Assembly (NCBI GenBank): GCA_017979445.1
Contig: CM030704.1
Location: forward strand, 17,343,658-17,407,657
Length of the DNA: 64,000 nucleotides
Direction of reading: 5' to 3'
DNA from: Akebia trifoliata
Taxonomy: Eukaryota; Streptophyta; Magnoliopsida; Ranunculales; Lardizabalaceae
The first letter of the stretch is position 1; each line of letters starts with the position of its first letter. The notes under the pieces are model-generated. The model saw nothing but the letters and a program-made list of their open reading frames with translations. It had not been told where the DNA came from and did not search any database. Position numbers and translations under genes: made by a program. This document shows, one piece after another, positions 20,174 to 33,459 of the stretch.

Positions 20174-22259
20174 TGTAGACACCCTAATTTGAACGGACCC
20201 TTACTCGAAAGGACCCAAAAACATCTACTTTTTCAATAAGATTTGCCAACGTGCCTAAAAAGTCCAAATCATCAAAACATAACATTTTTATCGATTTAAG
20301 GGTTCCTAAGACTCCTAAAGGTCTGAGGGACCTATAATAAAGATTTAGCATACCCACCATCTCCCCTATTTTTCACCACTGGAATCAAAAATACCCAAGC
20401 CCATTTAGGGCCCACAAACCCTCAACTCCCCAAAAATCATTTCTCACTTTATCTAACCTAACCTAGACTACATCCCGTATCACCTAAACCTTAAAACACA
20501 CCTACCATCAAAAATTTATTCTAAAATATACCCTAACCAATCCAAAATAACCTAAAACCTTTCCAAACCCACGTCCAACACACCAAAACCCAAACCAATT
20601 CAAATACACATTCATAATACACAAACGATTATCCACATCAACCAATCAAACTTTGATCATCAAATGAACATTTGTTCACACCACAACTCACCTTCCAAAA
20701 ATCTTTCTACCAAACCTAACCCATCACCTTTCTCTAACACAACCACCAACCCACAACCTTTTTCTAACACAACCACCAACCCACATTACAAGCCATACCT
20801 TCCATACTCCAAGTCATAAACCTAATCCATTACTTTTCTCTAACAAAACCACCAACCCACATTACAACCCATATCACAGCTCATACCTCCCACACTCCAT
20901 GTCATAAACTTATTGCATCAATTTTCTCTAGCATAACCACCAACCCACATAACAACCCACACATCCCTTCATCATTCACCCTCAACCCATTCTCACAAGC
21001 TATCCTCACACTCCTTCCCTCCAATCAACTCACCCAAACACCCCATCATCATACCTTTTGAGACACTTGTCACCATCCCCTTCACCCTCTTAAAACCTAA
21101 TCAACTAACCTCTTACATAACCCATTCTTTCAATCAAACACCACACCCGCTCATCTCACTTAATACTCAACCTCATTCTTTCAACCAAACACCTCATTAT
21201 CTCACCTCACCAAACACTCAATCCAAATGGGTTGGAGAGGATCCAAACCATTTGGGTAAATAACTATCTATTTCTACCCCATTCCACAAATACCCTCATC
21301 TTCACTTCAAATTTCACACCTCATCTTCAAACCTCATGTTATTCTCTACTCTTCTACCTTTTCACCCCATTATATCCTCTAAAGTAATTTTCAACACCTA
21401 TAAATACCCCCTTCCCTTCCAAAATGGGTACCAAGTCTAAGTCTAAAAAAAAAAAAAATTAATTCTCTTATTCTATACTCATTTCTTCTTCACTCTCCTC
21501 ACTTCATCTACTTTAAAAATATTCACTCTTACAATTTACTAAGGACTCAAAGAAGGAGAAAGCATAGAAGAAGAAGGAAGGAAAGAAGGATCCCCCTTAC
21601 TTTCCTTCTCCATTTTCCTCTTCCACATCCCACTATCACTTCTTTAATTTTCTTTTTAGATAAATCCCTGAGTTGTGATGCTCCCCTTCTCCTATCTTCG
21701 ATAGATTGGGCTTCAGTTCGATTAGAAGTATAGGGGTTGTAACCCCTTTCAAAACAAAACTATTTTAATTCTTCAACTAGTTTTGAGACAATTGATATTC
21801 GGGTCATTTTCAATCAATGAGAATGGACCCCTAGCCATTAGCCAACACTCTTCAAAAATATTTTCAAAGCTAAATTTCTATATGAGTCATCTTCTTCGAT
21901 AAGATGAACCCTATAGTCTAAGTCGATAACAAATCCCTACTTAGAGTACAAGTCATCAACACGTGGCACTTTTATTTTATTTACATTTGCATCCAAAATG
22001 GTCAAGTTATGTTAAGGTTACCACCACTTAGTGGGGAAAAGGGGTGCTTAACACCTTCTTTTTTTTCTAATCGAACCGCTTACCTAGATCTTAGGTGGAT
22101 CGGTATCTTATCCGTACGAGAGTCATTAAACACCAAAAATGATTTTTTTTGTAAAAATGTACATTAGGTAACCATTCACACCCTTTTACAAATATAAATG
22201 GTGGCAACTCCAATCCTTCATAGAAGTGATCGTTGAAAATCAAAAATCACGCATATACA
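20174..22259 (+). repeat. 5' LTR of element B
   Basis: It begins TGTAGACACCCTAATTTGAA and ends ACGCATATACA. It is rich in A and C on this strand, with runs such as CACAACCACCAACCCACA in several copies (20730-20960). TATA box TATAAATA at 21399-21406. It is closely similar to the 3' LTR throughout. Confidence 0.9.
21399..21406 (+). promoter_or_regulatory. TATA box of element B 5' LTR
   Basis: TATAAATA in the context CACC-TATAAATA-CCC. The 3' LTR has it at 30777-30784. Confidence 0.5.
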
Positions 22260-22261
22260 AC

Positions 22262-22278
22262 TGACGACTCCACTGGGA
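22262..22278 (+). promoter_or_regulatory. Primer binding site of element B (tRNA-Arg type)
   Basis: TGACGACTCCACTGGGA begins two bases after the 5' LTR and closely matches the complement of the 3' end of plant tRNA-Arg(ACG). Confidence 0.75.
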
Positions 22279-23357
22279 AAACTAGGTTCAACCCTCGTGT
22301 CAACTCAATTATTTTGTAAAAGGAATAAAAAATATATTTTGTTTGCTACCATAGTTTGTTGTTTGTATTTTTTGTTTACATAAGAAATGTTGTAATGTTT
22401 GTTTATTTTCTTAGGTCATTACATACTTGTAAGGGGGTCGATATCGAAAAAAAATGAAAAAAAGAAGAATGCACGAACACTTGCGAACATAGCTAATTGC
22501 ACAAACCACCCAACCCTAAAAAATATCAAACCCCGATGCTCAGTAGTTCTATGGCTTGAGATTACTATTTCAAGTGTCAATGATGAACACATCAAGTTTG
22601 ATCACCAACTTACGACATGTACCCCAGTATGCATCGAGGTTTGAAGATCAAATAACTGTAACCCACCTATTAGCCACATGTATAAGCCCGCTAAATGTGC
22701 TAGGACACATGTTCTAAATGAACGCATCAACCCCCAATTGCGAGTTGGATTTATTTTCGAGGCCTCGAAGCTTAAGTTGTAAGCCCACAAAGGCAAGTTG
22801 TATAGGCTTAGGTGTGTTTCTTTTTCTTTACTTATTCCCCTAAGTAAGAAGGAAAAATCCCTCTTTTTTTAGTCATGCATATCATCAAAAGGAAAAAAAC
22901 AAAAAAAAAATTATAGTCTTTTTGGCCCAACCCAAAAACCAAAGGCAATGTGCCTAAAGTTTGACATACAAACTTTAAAAAAAAAATTTGGCTAATAAGT
23001 CGTACTGGTCCGTGTTTGAAGCACAGACAAGTATAAAATATCATAGTCCATACTTGAAATACGGATTTAAAAAAAATTAAAAAATTTGTTTATTTCATTC
23101 TTAATATCAGTCTGGACAACTTTTGTTCGGGAGTTCTTTTTTTTTTTTTTTGAATTTTAAGGCTTAAAAATGCTAAAATGGATCGTTCTTGTAATTAAGT
23201 TTAGGGCCTACCACTCATCATCATTTTAAATAAGATTTTGACTCTTCTAAGTATCCATTTAGGATCTAAATTAAGTCCGCTTATTCTCTACCAAGACACA
23301 ATGTGGCATATTATCGATCACAATCAAAGCTATTATCATCCATTATCAAGGATCAAC
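22279..23357 (+). other. Leader of element B before the tandem arrays
   Basis: No credible coding sequence. It contains a pyrimidine and homopolymer-rich part at 22880-23160, with short segments shared with the element A leader (AATTTTAAGGCTT, ACTGGTCCGT). Open frames here are short and unlike any protein I know. Confidence 0.5.
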
Positions 23358-23890
23358 TCAAATCGGGTCCCTGAACCGGGTCTACGAATTGTATCCATCC
23401 GCATCGAGTCCACGACCCGTAACCACTCCGAATCGGGCCCACAACCAATATTTAATTCAAATTGGGTCCACGACCCGTAACCATTCCGAATCGGGTCTAC
23501 AACTACTATCCAATCCCAATCGGGTCCACGAACCGTATCCATCAAAACCAAGTCCATAACCCGTATCCATCCAAACTAGGTTCACAACCTGTATCCAATC
23601 CAAATCAAGTCCACGACCCGTATTCATTTGGAATTGGGTCTATGACCTGTATCCAATCCAAATGAGGTCCATGACCTATATACAATCCAGATTGGGTCCC
23701 CAACCCACATCCATCAACCCGTATCCATTTCGAATCAGGTCCACGACCCATATCCATTTCAGGCCAAGTCAATAATCCAAAGTCAACTCAAATTGGGTCC
23801 ATGATCCAAATTCAACCTAAACCAAGTCCACTATCCAAATTCGACCCGAACTGAGTCCAACCTCCAACTTCGACTCGAACCGAGGTTGTG
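23358..23890. repeat. Hairpin minisatellite of element B (about 29-bp units)
   Basis: Tandem units built on ATCGGGTC-CAC-GACCCGTATCCA, with the inverted repeat GGGTC/GACCC around three bases. It is the same unit as the 1545-2356 array of element A when both are read in element sense. The first ~400 bp are regular. From about 23760 the copies become degenerate. Confidence 0.85.
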
Positions 23891-24304
23891 ATCCATATGT
23901 GATCCAACAAGGTCGACAATCGACTGATCAACTCAAATTAATTCAATTTTTTTTCAATAAAATATATTTTCAAAAAATAAAAAATAAAAAATTTTCAAAA
24001 CAAAGCAAAAAAGATTTAAAGGCACCAATTGCATTTCTTTATCAAAATAGGTGCCAAAAAACAATCTTGTCTTGTTGATACGAGGGGAATAGACTCCATC
24101 TATTCAAGAAAATGAGGAGATTTAAGAGTGCCCTTGCGAAAGCATTGTGCCCCACCTCTTTCCTAGGGATCTAACTGGTCGACCTTGATTTAAGAGAACT
24201 AAGTTGGTGGCTAATAAAAAAAATGTGGGTTATTCCAACTAGATTTGAAAAAATATGGGATTATTCCAACTCAATTTGCTCGTAAAAATTTAATTTTTCA
24301 AAAT

Positions 24305-25035
24305 GTTTTCCAACTCCATATTGATACCAGTCTTGTGCTAATGTAATCCATTATTCTCAAATTAATCCAACTCCTTGTTGATGCCAACCACATGCTAATG
24401 TAATCCATTATTTTCAAATTAATCCAACTCTATGTTGATGTCATCTCCGTGCTGATGTAACCATCCTCACTAAACACACGACCCAATTCCGTGCTAATGT
24501 CGGTTCCATGCCAATGCTAATCCCGTTTGAGGTAACCAGCTACTTCAAAAACACGCAATCTAACTCCGTATTGGTGCCAAATCCATGTTGATGAAACTAT
24601 ATTAAAAAATATATGTAAAATACGCTACCCAACTATACGCTGATGTCGGCTCTATGCCAATGCTAGTCTTGTGTTGAGGTAACCCATTCTCTTAAGAGCA
24701 CACAATCTAGTTTCGTGTTGATACTAGCTCCATGCTGATGTAATTATTTTAAAAAATGCACAATCCAGCTCCATGCTGATGCCAACTCGGTGTTGATGAA
24801 ATCATTAAAAAAAATATACAATCCAACTCTATGCTGATGACAACTCCATGTTGATGTCTGTTCCGTGCTGATGTAATTATTTTAAAAAATATGCAATCTA
24901 GTTCTATGCTGATGCCGACTCCGTACCTATGGCAGTCCCGAGTTGATGCAACCCGTTTTCTCAAAAATACACAATCCAATTTCGAGTTGATGCCAATTCC
25001 GTGTTGATGTCGGCTCTGCGCCGAAGAACCCTTTT
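24305..25035. repeat. Second minisatellite of element B (17-18-bp units in larger blocks)
   Basis: Units such as CCAACTCCGTGTTGATG occur in groups of two to four. The groups are separated by AT-rich spacers (TAATTATTTTAAAAAAT, ACACAATC), giving a looser period of roughly 90-120 bp. The unit is the element-sense equivalent of the CAGCACGGAG unit at 645-1458, and the array holds the same place just before gag. The 99-codon minus-strand frame across it follows from the repeat. Confidence 0.8.
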
Positions 25036-25212
25036 CTTTAAAACTCATTTACTTTATAATAAATAGCTTGACCTGACCTAATAAAAAATCATGCATCTTA
25101 CCTTTTTGTAAATGGTATACTACCAATTAGTTCTTTGTATTCATAGGTGGCCAAACAAAAGAAGCACAAACATCCCAAGAAACCTCTGTATTTTCTTTGA
25201 TCTTTATCAACA

Positions 25213-25980
25213 ATGAACACTTCTGAGGCATTGCAACTAGCAGCAGTAGAGGCAACAAGCATCAACGCAAAAATTGCTACATTGTTAGAAACCACAAAAA
25301 GACAAGAGAAGATGCTAAGAGCCATGTTGGCCCATGTCAATTTCATACAAGCCCAAACAGTACAACACCAAGCATGGGGATTGAATCATGATCCCCAAAG
25401 CGACCACCACATGGGCAACAGACCACCCTGCCACCCATAATTTTTGGATATCAAGGGATCCCACTTTATATTCCACATAATCAACCACCTCTTGTGGTCA
25501 TTCATGATGACGAGTGTGATTATAGGGCCACAGAAGTAAAGTGTATACAGATGAGAAGATTGCCCAACATATTGAATCTCTCCAAGAAGAGATAAGGAGA
25601 ATAAAGACACCAACACCTTTGGGGCTTTGGGGGAACTAAGTTTAAGGACTTCTGCTTTTATCCCAACGCACAGCTATTAGTCAAATTCAAGTGCCCGAAA
25701 TTCAAGAAATACAACGAGATAGGGTATCCTCTGTCGCATCTGAAGTTATATTGTGGGTCAATGTGCCAATACAACGAGGATGACAGATTACTAGTGTAGT
25801 TGTTCCAAAAAAACCTAATAGGGCTAGCCCTCAAATGGTTTTCGGGATTCAACCATACACTCATAAAAATTGGCAAGAACTGACAGAAATGTTCTAGCAC
25901 AACTACAGGTTCAATAAGAACGTGGGACTGGATCAGAGTGACATGGCAATATGGCACGAAAACCTAGAGAGATAGTGAAT
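25213..25980 (+). pseudogene. Gag relic of element B
   Basis: An open frame 25213-25440 starts MNTSEALQLAAVEATSINAK and parallels the N-terminus of element A Gag, including the upstream VAK-KK segment. After a stop, the Gag core follows from 25686: FKCPKFKKYNE, then LKLYCGSMCQYNEDDRLLV, then FQKNLIGLALKWF. This fits the Ogre-type core (a K-P-F-KYDG opening, then FQDSLTG and WY). Stops and frameshifts break it at several points, and similarity fades near 25980. It would have been the particle protein. It is not intact. Confidence 0.7.
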
Positions 25981-26267
25981 ATATATGCATAGAAATGATA
26001 AGAGTTAGGTTCATAAGTGAGGCCAGTAATGACTAAATAAGAAGAACACCACATTTATCTCGACATTAGGGTACACATTTTACACTCACTTGGTAGGACA
26101 CACTACAGGCACCTTCTCAAACTTTGTACAAGTGGCAGATCAGGTCAAGGATGGGATCCAAACTGGCTTGATATCTGATTTTACAAACTTTGAGGCATGA
26201 GCATGACGATCTACTCAAACAAAATCAAAAGGTAAAAAAATCCAAAAATTTTCAAAAATTTCAAAAA

Positions 26268-26580
26268 ATATGCAGTCCCTTCCTGGGAATATTTATCAAA
26301 CATTAGTCCTTAAGAAGGCTTTTAGTTTAGAATGTCCATCTTTCAAAAAAAAAATCAAAAAAATTTAAAATTTCAAAAAAAATATGCATTCCCTTCCTGG
26401 GAATATTTATCGGACATTCGTCCTTAAGAAGGCTATTAATATAAAATGTCCACTTAAAAAAAATAAAAATAATATATATGCAAAAAGTTCAAAAAAATGC
26501 ATTCCCTTCTTGAGAATATTTATCAAACCTTCGTCCTCAAGAAAGGTATTAATTTATAGGGTCCATTTAAATAAATAAAA
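26268..26580. repeat. Three tandem copies of a ~115-bp unit in element B
   Basis: The unit carries CCCTTCCTGGGAATATTTATC, then CCTTAAGAAGG, then an A-rich tail. Copies start at about 26268, 26382 and 26497. TTCC-TG-GGAA and CCTT-AAG-AAGG are each inverted repeats kept in at least two copies. Confidence 0.8.
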
Positions 26581-26599
26581 ATCAAAATATTTCAAAAAC

Positions 26600-29575
26600 A
26601 TCTTTCAATCATGAGCTTCATGACTACAAATAATTTGGAATTAATGAACGACATGAGTGTCCTGTCAAATTTTGAAGAGTAGGACTCAATTCGATTAGAG
26701 GACTGAAGATGACACAAAAACCAAATATTATTTCCATACTCTTTTCGACCCATTTTGATTACTCTTAGCCCGCATGAGTATAAACTAAAAACGACAAAAA
26801 AAAAAGATCTTTTTGTCTAAATTGGGGCACTCCCCATATTTCTCAGCCGAAGTCGATAAATATCACATTCATCTACAAAAAGCCATCATTTAAAAGTACC
26901 AAGTCTGATTCAATCAATTACTTCTACTTCAACGTTCAATTCTCAAATGGAACTCTCAACTTGAAAAGAAGTCCATGTCAACGATTTACTGATATGTTTT
27001 TTCTTCGAGATTTTTCTCACAAGACTTATAAAAAAAATGAAGAATATATGGGTCGATTTAGAGGCAAGCCTAAACAAACGATTCTAAGGATCCCTAAGAA
27101 GCATATCGAAAATGATCAACAAATGAAGAAAAACATCAAAAGAATGCTAAAAAGAGGAGTAGATCAATGAAAGTCTAGCAAAATAGTTCGGCCCATGTGA
27201 AAGTAGAAGATGCTAGTCCAATTACGAAGGATCAGCCACTGTCAAGGATTCGAATCTGCAAAAATTCTATCTTTTGAGTCAACAAGCATTAAGTGACATC
27301 TAAATATATTCTTGAAAAATCAAATCTCGAAATGATGAGAGGTCTTCCTTCTACTAACATATCTACCGCTAATCAACCCACTCGAGCCTTCATTATCTTC
27401 CAATTACCTAGAATTGGGGTATGCCATCCCACACTGGGGCAATTTTGAAAAAATTAAGAAAATATCATTTGCAAAAAAAATTAAATAATAAATAAATCTT
27501 GATCAAAGTGAGTCGAATCAAACTCAATGAAATATGGTTAAAAGCATTAACTATCCTAAATCCATCAAATCCAAGATTTCAAACGAGCTACACGCCACTA
27601 AATCAAGAAATTAATAAGGCAAACCCTGTCAAACCCCATGCTTAGGTAGTCATTTCCATCAATCATCCAATTTCATTAAATCTAAGATTTCAAACAAGCC
27701 CCATACCAAGAAATCAAGGAATTAAAGGAGGTTAAATCCTGTCAAACCCCATGCTTAGGTAATCATCTTCTGAATCTACCATCATACTTGATGCTCTTAA
27801 AAGTGTGTAAACAAGTTCTTTTTGTTCATGCAAAATGAGATGTAGTTTTATTCTCACAAAAAAAAGAGAATAAAAGGCAAACCCTCGGTTCAACCTATAC
27901 ATTATATCAAATTTCATATTTGAGCCTATATCATTTCTTTGCAAACCTCAATCCTATCTACGTTAAATCCTAAAATTAAGTCATTTCTGATCGAGAAATG
28001 GTTTGGAAAGAATACTTCTACCACGAATGTTCGTTAGCAATGAAAAAATAACTATTTAAGAGGAGTTTACAAGAAGTATATCGTGACTTGAAAAAACATA
28101 GTGAAAACCAACAAAGACGTGAAAAATAAAAAAAAATCAAATCATGGCAAGATCAAAAATCATAGGCATGATAAAAATCTAAAAGGGCATCGATATGCAG
28201 CAATTATGGAGCCGGACTTGATGAAAACTGTAATTGGTACTAGGGACATGAATGGTAAAAAAAATTAGAAGAAAGATCATCTTTATCCACTAATCATCTC
28301 TACCTCGAAAATATTTGAAATCTGAGTAATCATCAATCTATAAATATCTCGGACAAATTTTGAAGTTTACCACTAATCACCAATCATCACACAATCATTT
28401 ATCTCATCATCAAACACCATACAGTGATTTTCTATCATTTTGTCGATATTTGATGGTGGGGATCACTCTAAAGGACCTTAAAGAAGATTGAGGAAAACTA
28501 CTATCTATTTGACAGACATACCTAGTCAGTATTCAATAATGCTAGATTCTTGGTCTAGCCATTTTGCTCGTACTAAAAGGATGATTTTTAAAACAAACAA
28601 AAATAAATAAAGAATTTTGTGCATGCGTCATGCCAAACTAGTATTTTGGGCTTGTGATGAAAAGTTCAATTTATTCCTTAAAACCAAGGTATTGAATTAC
28701 CCGAGGTCAATAATTATCAAAATATTTTGCATAAATAATTTCTTAACATTTGCTCCTTAGAAAAAGCCTAAACTGCTTATTGCTCCTCAACAAGAGCCTA
28801 AACTGTATGATGTTCCCCAGTTGAGCCTAAACTACTTGGTGCTCCTCAATAAGAGCCTAAATTACATATTGCTCCTTGTCGCATGAGTATAAATTGCACA
28901 TATTCTCAATCTTTTTTAAAAAATCAAAAAATAATCAAGGAAAAAAGAATTTTGACTTCCTTTATATTTTACAAGTTCGTCAATCTAAGCAAAAAATGTT
29001 AAATCATTTTTGTTGAAACACACTTAGATTGCAAATCTAATCTCTATTTTCTATAATCGATTTAATCCCTGTCATACTCTTAGCCTGGGAGACCGGCTTA
29101 TTTATAGTAGATTCTATCCCTGCCAAACTTAGAACTCGAGAGGATCATGTTTTCTTTTTTCCAACCACTGTAATCAAAGAGTGTTATGGAAAATTTGAAA
29201 GATTAAGGATCATCACAAGCACCTTAGTTCCCCCTAAAAAGTTTTTATTATTTAAACATATCTTGTTTAAAAAAATTAAATAAAAAAAAATCATTTTTAA
29301 GTTACATTCAATCCTAATTTGTCGAAACACAATAAAAAATACAAAAATTTCAAAATTCATTATCAAATATGAGATCTCAAACGAGCTCTGTCCCATGAAA
29401 TCAAGGAATTCCAAGGCCAACCCTGTCAAACCCTGTGCTTGGATAGCCACTTTTGACACACACACACATATCTTCAATCTACTTGATGTTTTGAAATCGT
29501 GTTTTTAACAAATCTTTCAGTCCTGTACAAATAGGGATTCAGTCTATTCTTTGTAGTTCCTTGCACATAAATTCT
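26600..29575 (+). other. Non-coding internal region of element B
   Basis: No pol motif in any frame. It holds direct repeats of about 120 bp containing CAAACCCCATGCTTAGGTA at 27540-27655, 27656-27770 and, more diverged, at 29360-29455. A short tandem set at 28740-28880 is built on TTGCTCCTCAACAAGAGCCT. The phrase ACACTGGGGCAATTTT at 27434 resembles retroelement boundary sequence. The rest is AT-rich. Confidence 0.6.
28740..28880. repeat. Short tandem repeat in element B (about 31-bp units)
   Basis: Four to five units of TTGCTCCT-A-AAGAGCCTAAACT with small differences. Its function is unknown. Confidence 0.75.
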
Positions 29576-29590
29576 ACAAATTGGGACAGT
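29576..29590 (+). promoter_or_regulatory. Presumed polypurine tract region of element B
   Basis: CAAATTGGGACAGT precedes the 3' LTR start TGTAGACACCCC. The purine run is short and has pyrimidines in it, so it is assigned mainly by position. Confidence 0.4.
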
Positions 29591-31686
29591 TGTAGACACC
29601 CCAATTTGAACAACCCCCACTCAAAAGGACCCAAAAACATTTCCTTTTTCAATAAGATTTACCAAAGGGCCTAAAAGTGCAAATCATCGAAACGTGCCAT
29701 TTTTATTAATTTGAGGGTTCTTAAGACTCCTCAAGGTCTAAGGGACCTACAATAAAGACTTGGCATACCCACCATCTCTCCTACTTTTCACCGTTCCACC
29801 CTCGGAATCAAAAATACCCCAATCCTGTTTAGGGGCCACAAAACCATCAACTCACCAAAAAACATTTCTTACATTATCCAACATAACCTAGACTTACCAT
29901 ATCACCTAAACCCTAAAACACATCTATCTTCAAAAACTCATTCTAAAATATACTCTAACCAATCCCAAATAACCTAAAACCTTTCCAAACCCAAACCCAA
30001 CACACCAAAGCCCAAACAATTTAAATCCACAATCCATTATCCACATCAACTAGTCAAACTTTGATCATCAAATGAATACTTGTCCACACCACAACTCACC
30101 TCTCGAAAATCATTTTACCAAATCTAACCCATCACCTTTCTCTAACGCAACCACCAACCCACATCATAACCCATACCTCCCACACTTCATGTCATAAACC
30201 TAATCCATTACTTTTCTCTAACACAATCACAAACCCATATTACAACCCACATCACAACTCATACCCCCATGCACTCTATGTCATAATCCTAATCCATCAC
30301 TTTTCTCTAACACAACCACCAACCCACATCACAACCTACACCTCCCTTCATCATTCACCCTCAACCCATTCTCATAAGCCATCCCCACACCCCTTCCCTC
30401 CAATCAACTCACATAAACATCCCATCATCATAGCTTTTGGGACACTTGTCACCATTTCCTTCACCCTCCAAAAGCTAACCAACTAACATCTTACACAACC
30501 CATTCTTTCAATCAAGCACTACACCCCCTCATCTCACCTAACACTCAATCCTATTTTTTAACCAAATACTACATCATCTCACCTTACCACGCACTCAATC
30601 CACATAGGTTGGGGAGGATCTAAACATTTGGGTAAATAACCATCCATTTCCACCTCATTCCACAAATATCTTCATCTTCACTTTAAATTTCACACCCCTC
30701 ACCTTTAAGCCTCATGCCATTCTCTACTTTTCTACCTTTTGATCCCATTATACCCTCAAAAGCAATCCTCAATACCTATAAATAATATTTTCCCTTTCAA
30801 AATGGATACCAAGTCTAAGTCTAAAATAGAAAAAAAAATTAATTCTCTCAACTCTCTACTCATCTCTTCTCTATTCCCTTCAGTTTATCTATCCTAAAAA
30901 ATCCACTCTCACAATTTACTAAGGACTGAAAGAAGGAGAAAGCACAGAAGAAGAAGAAAGAAGGAAAGAATGATCAAGTTAAGGCCTTAAGGTGAGTCAA
31001 AAGAAGTATTATACCCCCTCTCTCTCCCTTCTTCATTTCCCTCTTTTACCTTCCCCTCTTACTTCTTTAATTTTCTTTTTGAAAAACCCTTAAGATGTGA
31101 TGCTCCCTCTCTCCTATCTTCGATAGATCAGGCTTCAGTTCAGTTGAAAGTATAGGGGTTGTAACCCCTTTCAAAATAAAATCATTTTAATCCTTCAACT
31201 ATTTTTGAGACAATCAGTATTTGAGTTTTTCTCAATCCATGAGAATGGACCCCTAGCCATTAGCCAAAACTCTTAAAAAATATGTTATTTCAAGGCTAAA
31301 TTTTTATAAGGGTCATCTCCTTTGATGAGATGATCCCTATAGTCTAAGTCGATAACAAATCCCTACTTAGGGTACAAGCCGTCAACACATGGCACTTTTA
31401 TTTTATTTACATTTGCATCCAAAATGATCGAGTTATGTTGAGATTACCACTTCTTGGTGGAGAAAAAGGGGTACCTAACACCTTCTTTTTTCTCTAATTG
31501 GACCGCTTACATAGATCTTAGGTAGATCGATACCTTATCCGTACAAGAGTCACTAAATACCAAATATGACACTTTTTCTAAAAATGTACATCGGGTGACC
31601 ATTCACACCCTTTTATAAATATTAATGGTGGCAACTCCAATCCTTCATAGAAGTGATCTTTGGAAATTAAAAATCACGCATCTACA
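29591..31686 (+). repeat. 3' LTR of element B
   Basis: It starts TGTAGACACCCCAATTTGAA and ends ACGCATCTACA. It is 2096 bp and aligns with the 5' LTR from end to end, with scattered substitutions and small indels. TATA box at 30777-30784. Confidence 0.9.
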
Positions 31687-33445
31687 ATAACAACTTATAT
31701 GCGGGTAGGATATTTTATCAAAAAATTATGATTTTGCCAGTTTAGTCTGATACCACGGTTAGAACCCCATTTTGATATAGATTTTTTAGTTTTTCAATTT
31801 AAATGATTAAGTCAATTTTAAAAGTTGAAAAATGATTTGATATTAAAGGAATTTACATTGATTTGATAAATATCAAAAAGTGTGAAAAGTGCAAAAATCG
31901 AAAAAAGTGATGAAACGATCAAATGTCATAATCATACTCAAGGGATGATATATGTATTTTACACTATTGTGATATATGTAGGTTTATGAATGGATATCTA
32001 GTGGTAATTTACTTTCTATTGTCTTGAGATGACTTGCATATTTATTTATTTTATGTTAGCCTGATACGTTATCCTAGGTGGGAATAGTTGCATGATAGGA
32101 AACTGGATATCTATTCTCAACTCTGTAATGTTAATTTCTTATTTATTTTTAAAAGAAAAAATGATATGTATAAGTAGTTATTTTGTGAACTGTTAAAGAA
32201 CTTGCTAATGCTTGAAGGGATAATCTGTCATATCATCCAGAGTGATATACTATTTTGAGATGTACGGTAGAGACAACCAAAATCATACGTGGTATGGGAT
32301 GCATATGAAAGTAGCATTACAACTTAAATTAGATTTTATTAATTTCTATCCTTTTCAATGAACTTGCAATGTAAAGGTGGGTCGTACACATGTGAGAATG
32401 TATAATGAGAATCATATACACGCCTGATAGGCATAGACGAAGATGACTAGTCAGTGATCACTAATAATTCAAAGTCTTGACATGTTGAAAAGATACCTAA
32501 ATATTAAGTCATGTCAAATGACCAATCTGACCTGGATAAATTGTCACCCAAGTATGGTAAGTTTCATCGATTGGCCACAAAATTAGGAACTAAAAGAGGA
32601 GATCCACACTAGTGAACTACTAGAGCACGATGTCCTAATTGAAAGTTATCTAATCATAGAATCCCAACTCTCAAATTCTATCATTGTGTATTATGTATTT
32701 GTTCCATTATTTTTAATTATAAAGTAAAAAGCATGTTTATTATTTCAAGGTTATCAATTAAAGTAGTATAAAATGAAAATATTATAGTATGAGAATTGTT
32801 GATTAATGTAATGTGAATTTTAACTGTTTAGTTTCTCATCACTAACTATATGTACCAGTTAATCATAGTTTATCTTGTAAAATTTTGCATATATTGAAAT
32901 GATTGAGAATACTTACTCATTCATGCTTGGAGAGATTATTAGTCGAAATTGTTTATTTATCTACTAGATAACCCATGTTACTCACCCTTTCTTTCTCCAT
33001 TTTTTTAATTTTAAATTTGACACTTAACAAAGTGTAGAACATGCTAATGAGGATTATCTGATGGGTCAAATAGACGATCGAAGTCCCTTACCTAGTGAAC
33101 ATTGGGACTATACCTCCTAACAATGTTAGTTTATCCAAGTTGTATTATAATTTTTGGTTGAGCGTTAGGATTTTGTTAAAGAAAAATATTTTAGTAAATT
33201 CTCATATATTATTTACTTCTTCCGTACTCTGATCTACTTTATGTTAGTAGATGTATATAGACTTTTGCTACTTGTTTATTTATGTATACAGGGTATTATT
33301 GATATCGTTTATCAAATGAAACAAGTATTTGAATACCTTGAAATACTAACAAAAATAGAGTAAACCATGCCAAAATTTTGAGATGCCACTTAGTGCTTCG
33401 AGATCTGACATAAAGTATTGTGTTAGTGTTTTAGGAGCACCATCA
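31687..33445 (+). repeat. 5' LTR of element C, second part
   Basis: ATAAC at 31687-31691 is the right target duplication of B. From there the Tekay LTR continues, matching 37165-38887 of the 3' LTR, and ends GTGTTAGTGTTTTAGGAGCACCATCA. A relic of the LIGIDEDD frame is at about 32260-32448. Confidence 0.85.
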
Positions 33446-33447
33446 AG

Positions 33448-33459
33448 TGGTATCAGAGC
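33448..33459 (+). promoter_or_regulatory. Primer binding site of element C (initiator Met)
   Basis: TGGTATCAGAGC, a perfect match to the tRNA-iMet complement, two bases after the LTR end. Confidence 0.85.

Larger units (their letters stand above)
20174..31686 (+). mobile_element. Element B: full-length 11.5 kb Ogre/Tat-like element, gag-only and non-autonomous
   Basis: 5' LTR 20174-22259 (2086 bp), tRNA-Arg primer site, a leader of 2.95 kb with two tandem arrays, gag relic, about 3.6 kb of non-coding internal DNA with several repeat sets, polypurine tract, 3' LTR 29591-31686 (2096 bp), and a perfect ATAAC target duplication. No protease, RT, RNase H or integrase motif was found in any frame between gag and the 3' LTR. 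It must have moved with enzymes supplied by a related element. It shares leader layout with element A. Confidence 0.85.

Noticed and set aside
23238..25048. Frames across the element B minisatellites
   Set aside because: Repeat-driven, on both strands, with no similarity to known proteins.
25386..25957. Minus-strand frames of 76 and 99 codons opposite gag of element B
   Set aside because: Shadows of the plus-strand Gag relic, which has the recognisable motifs.
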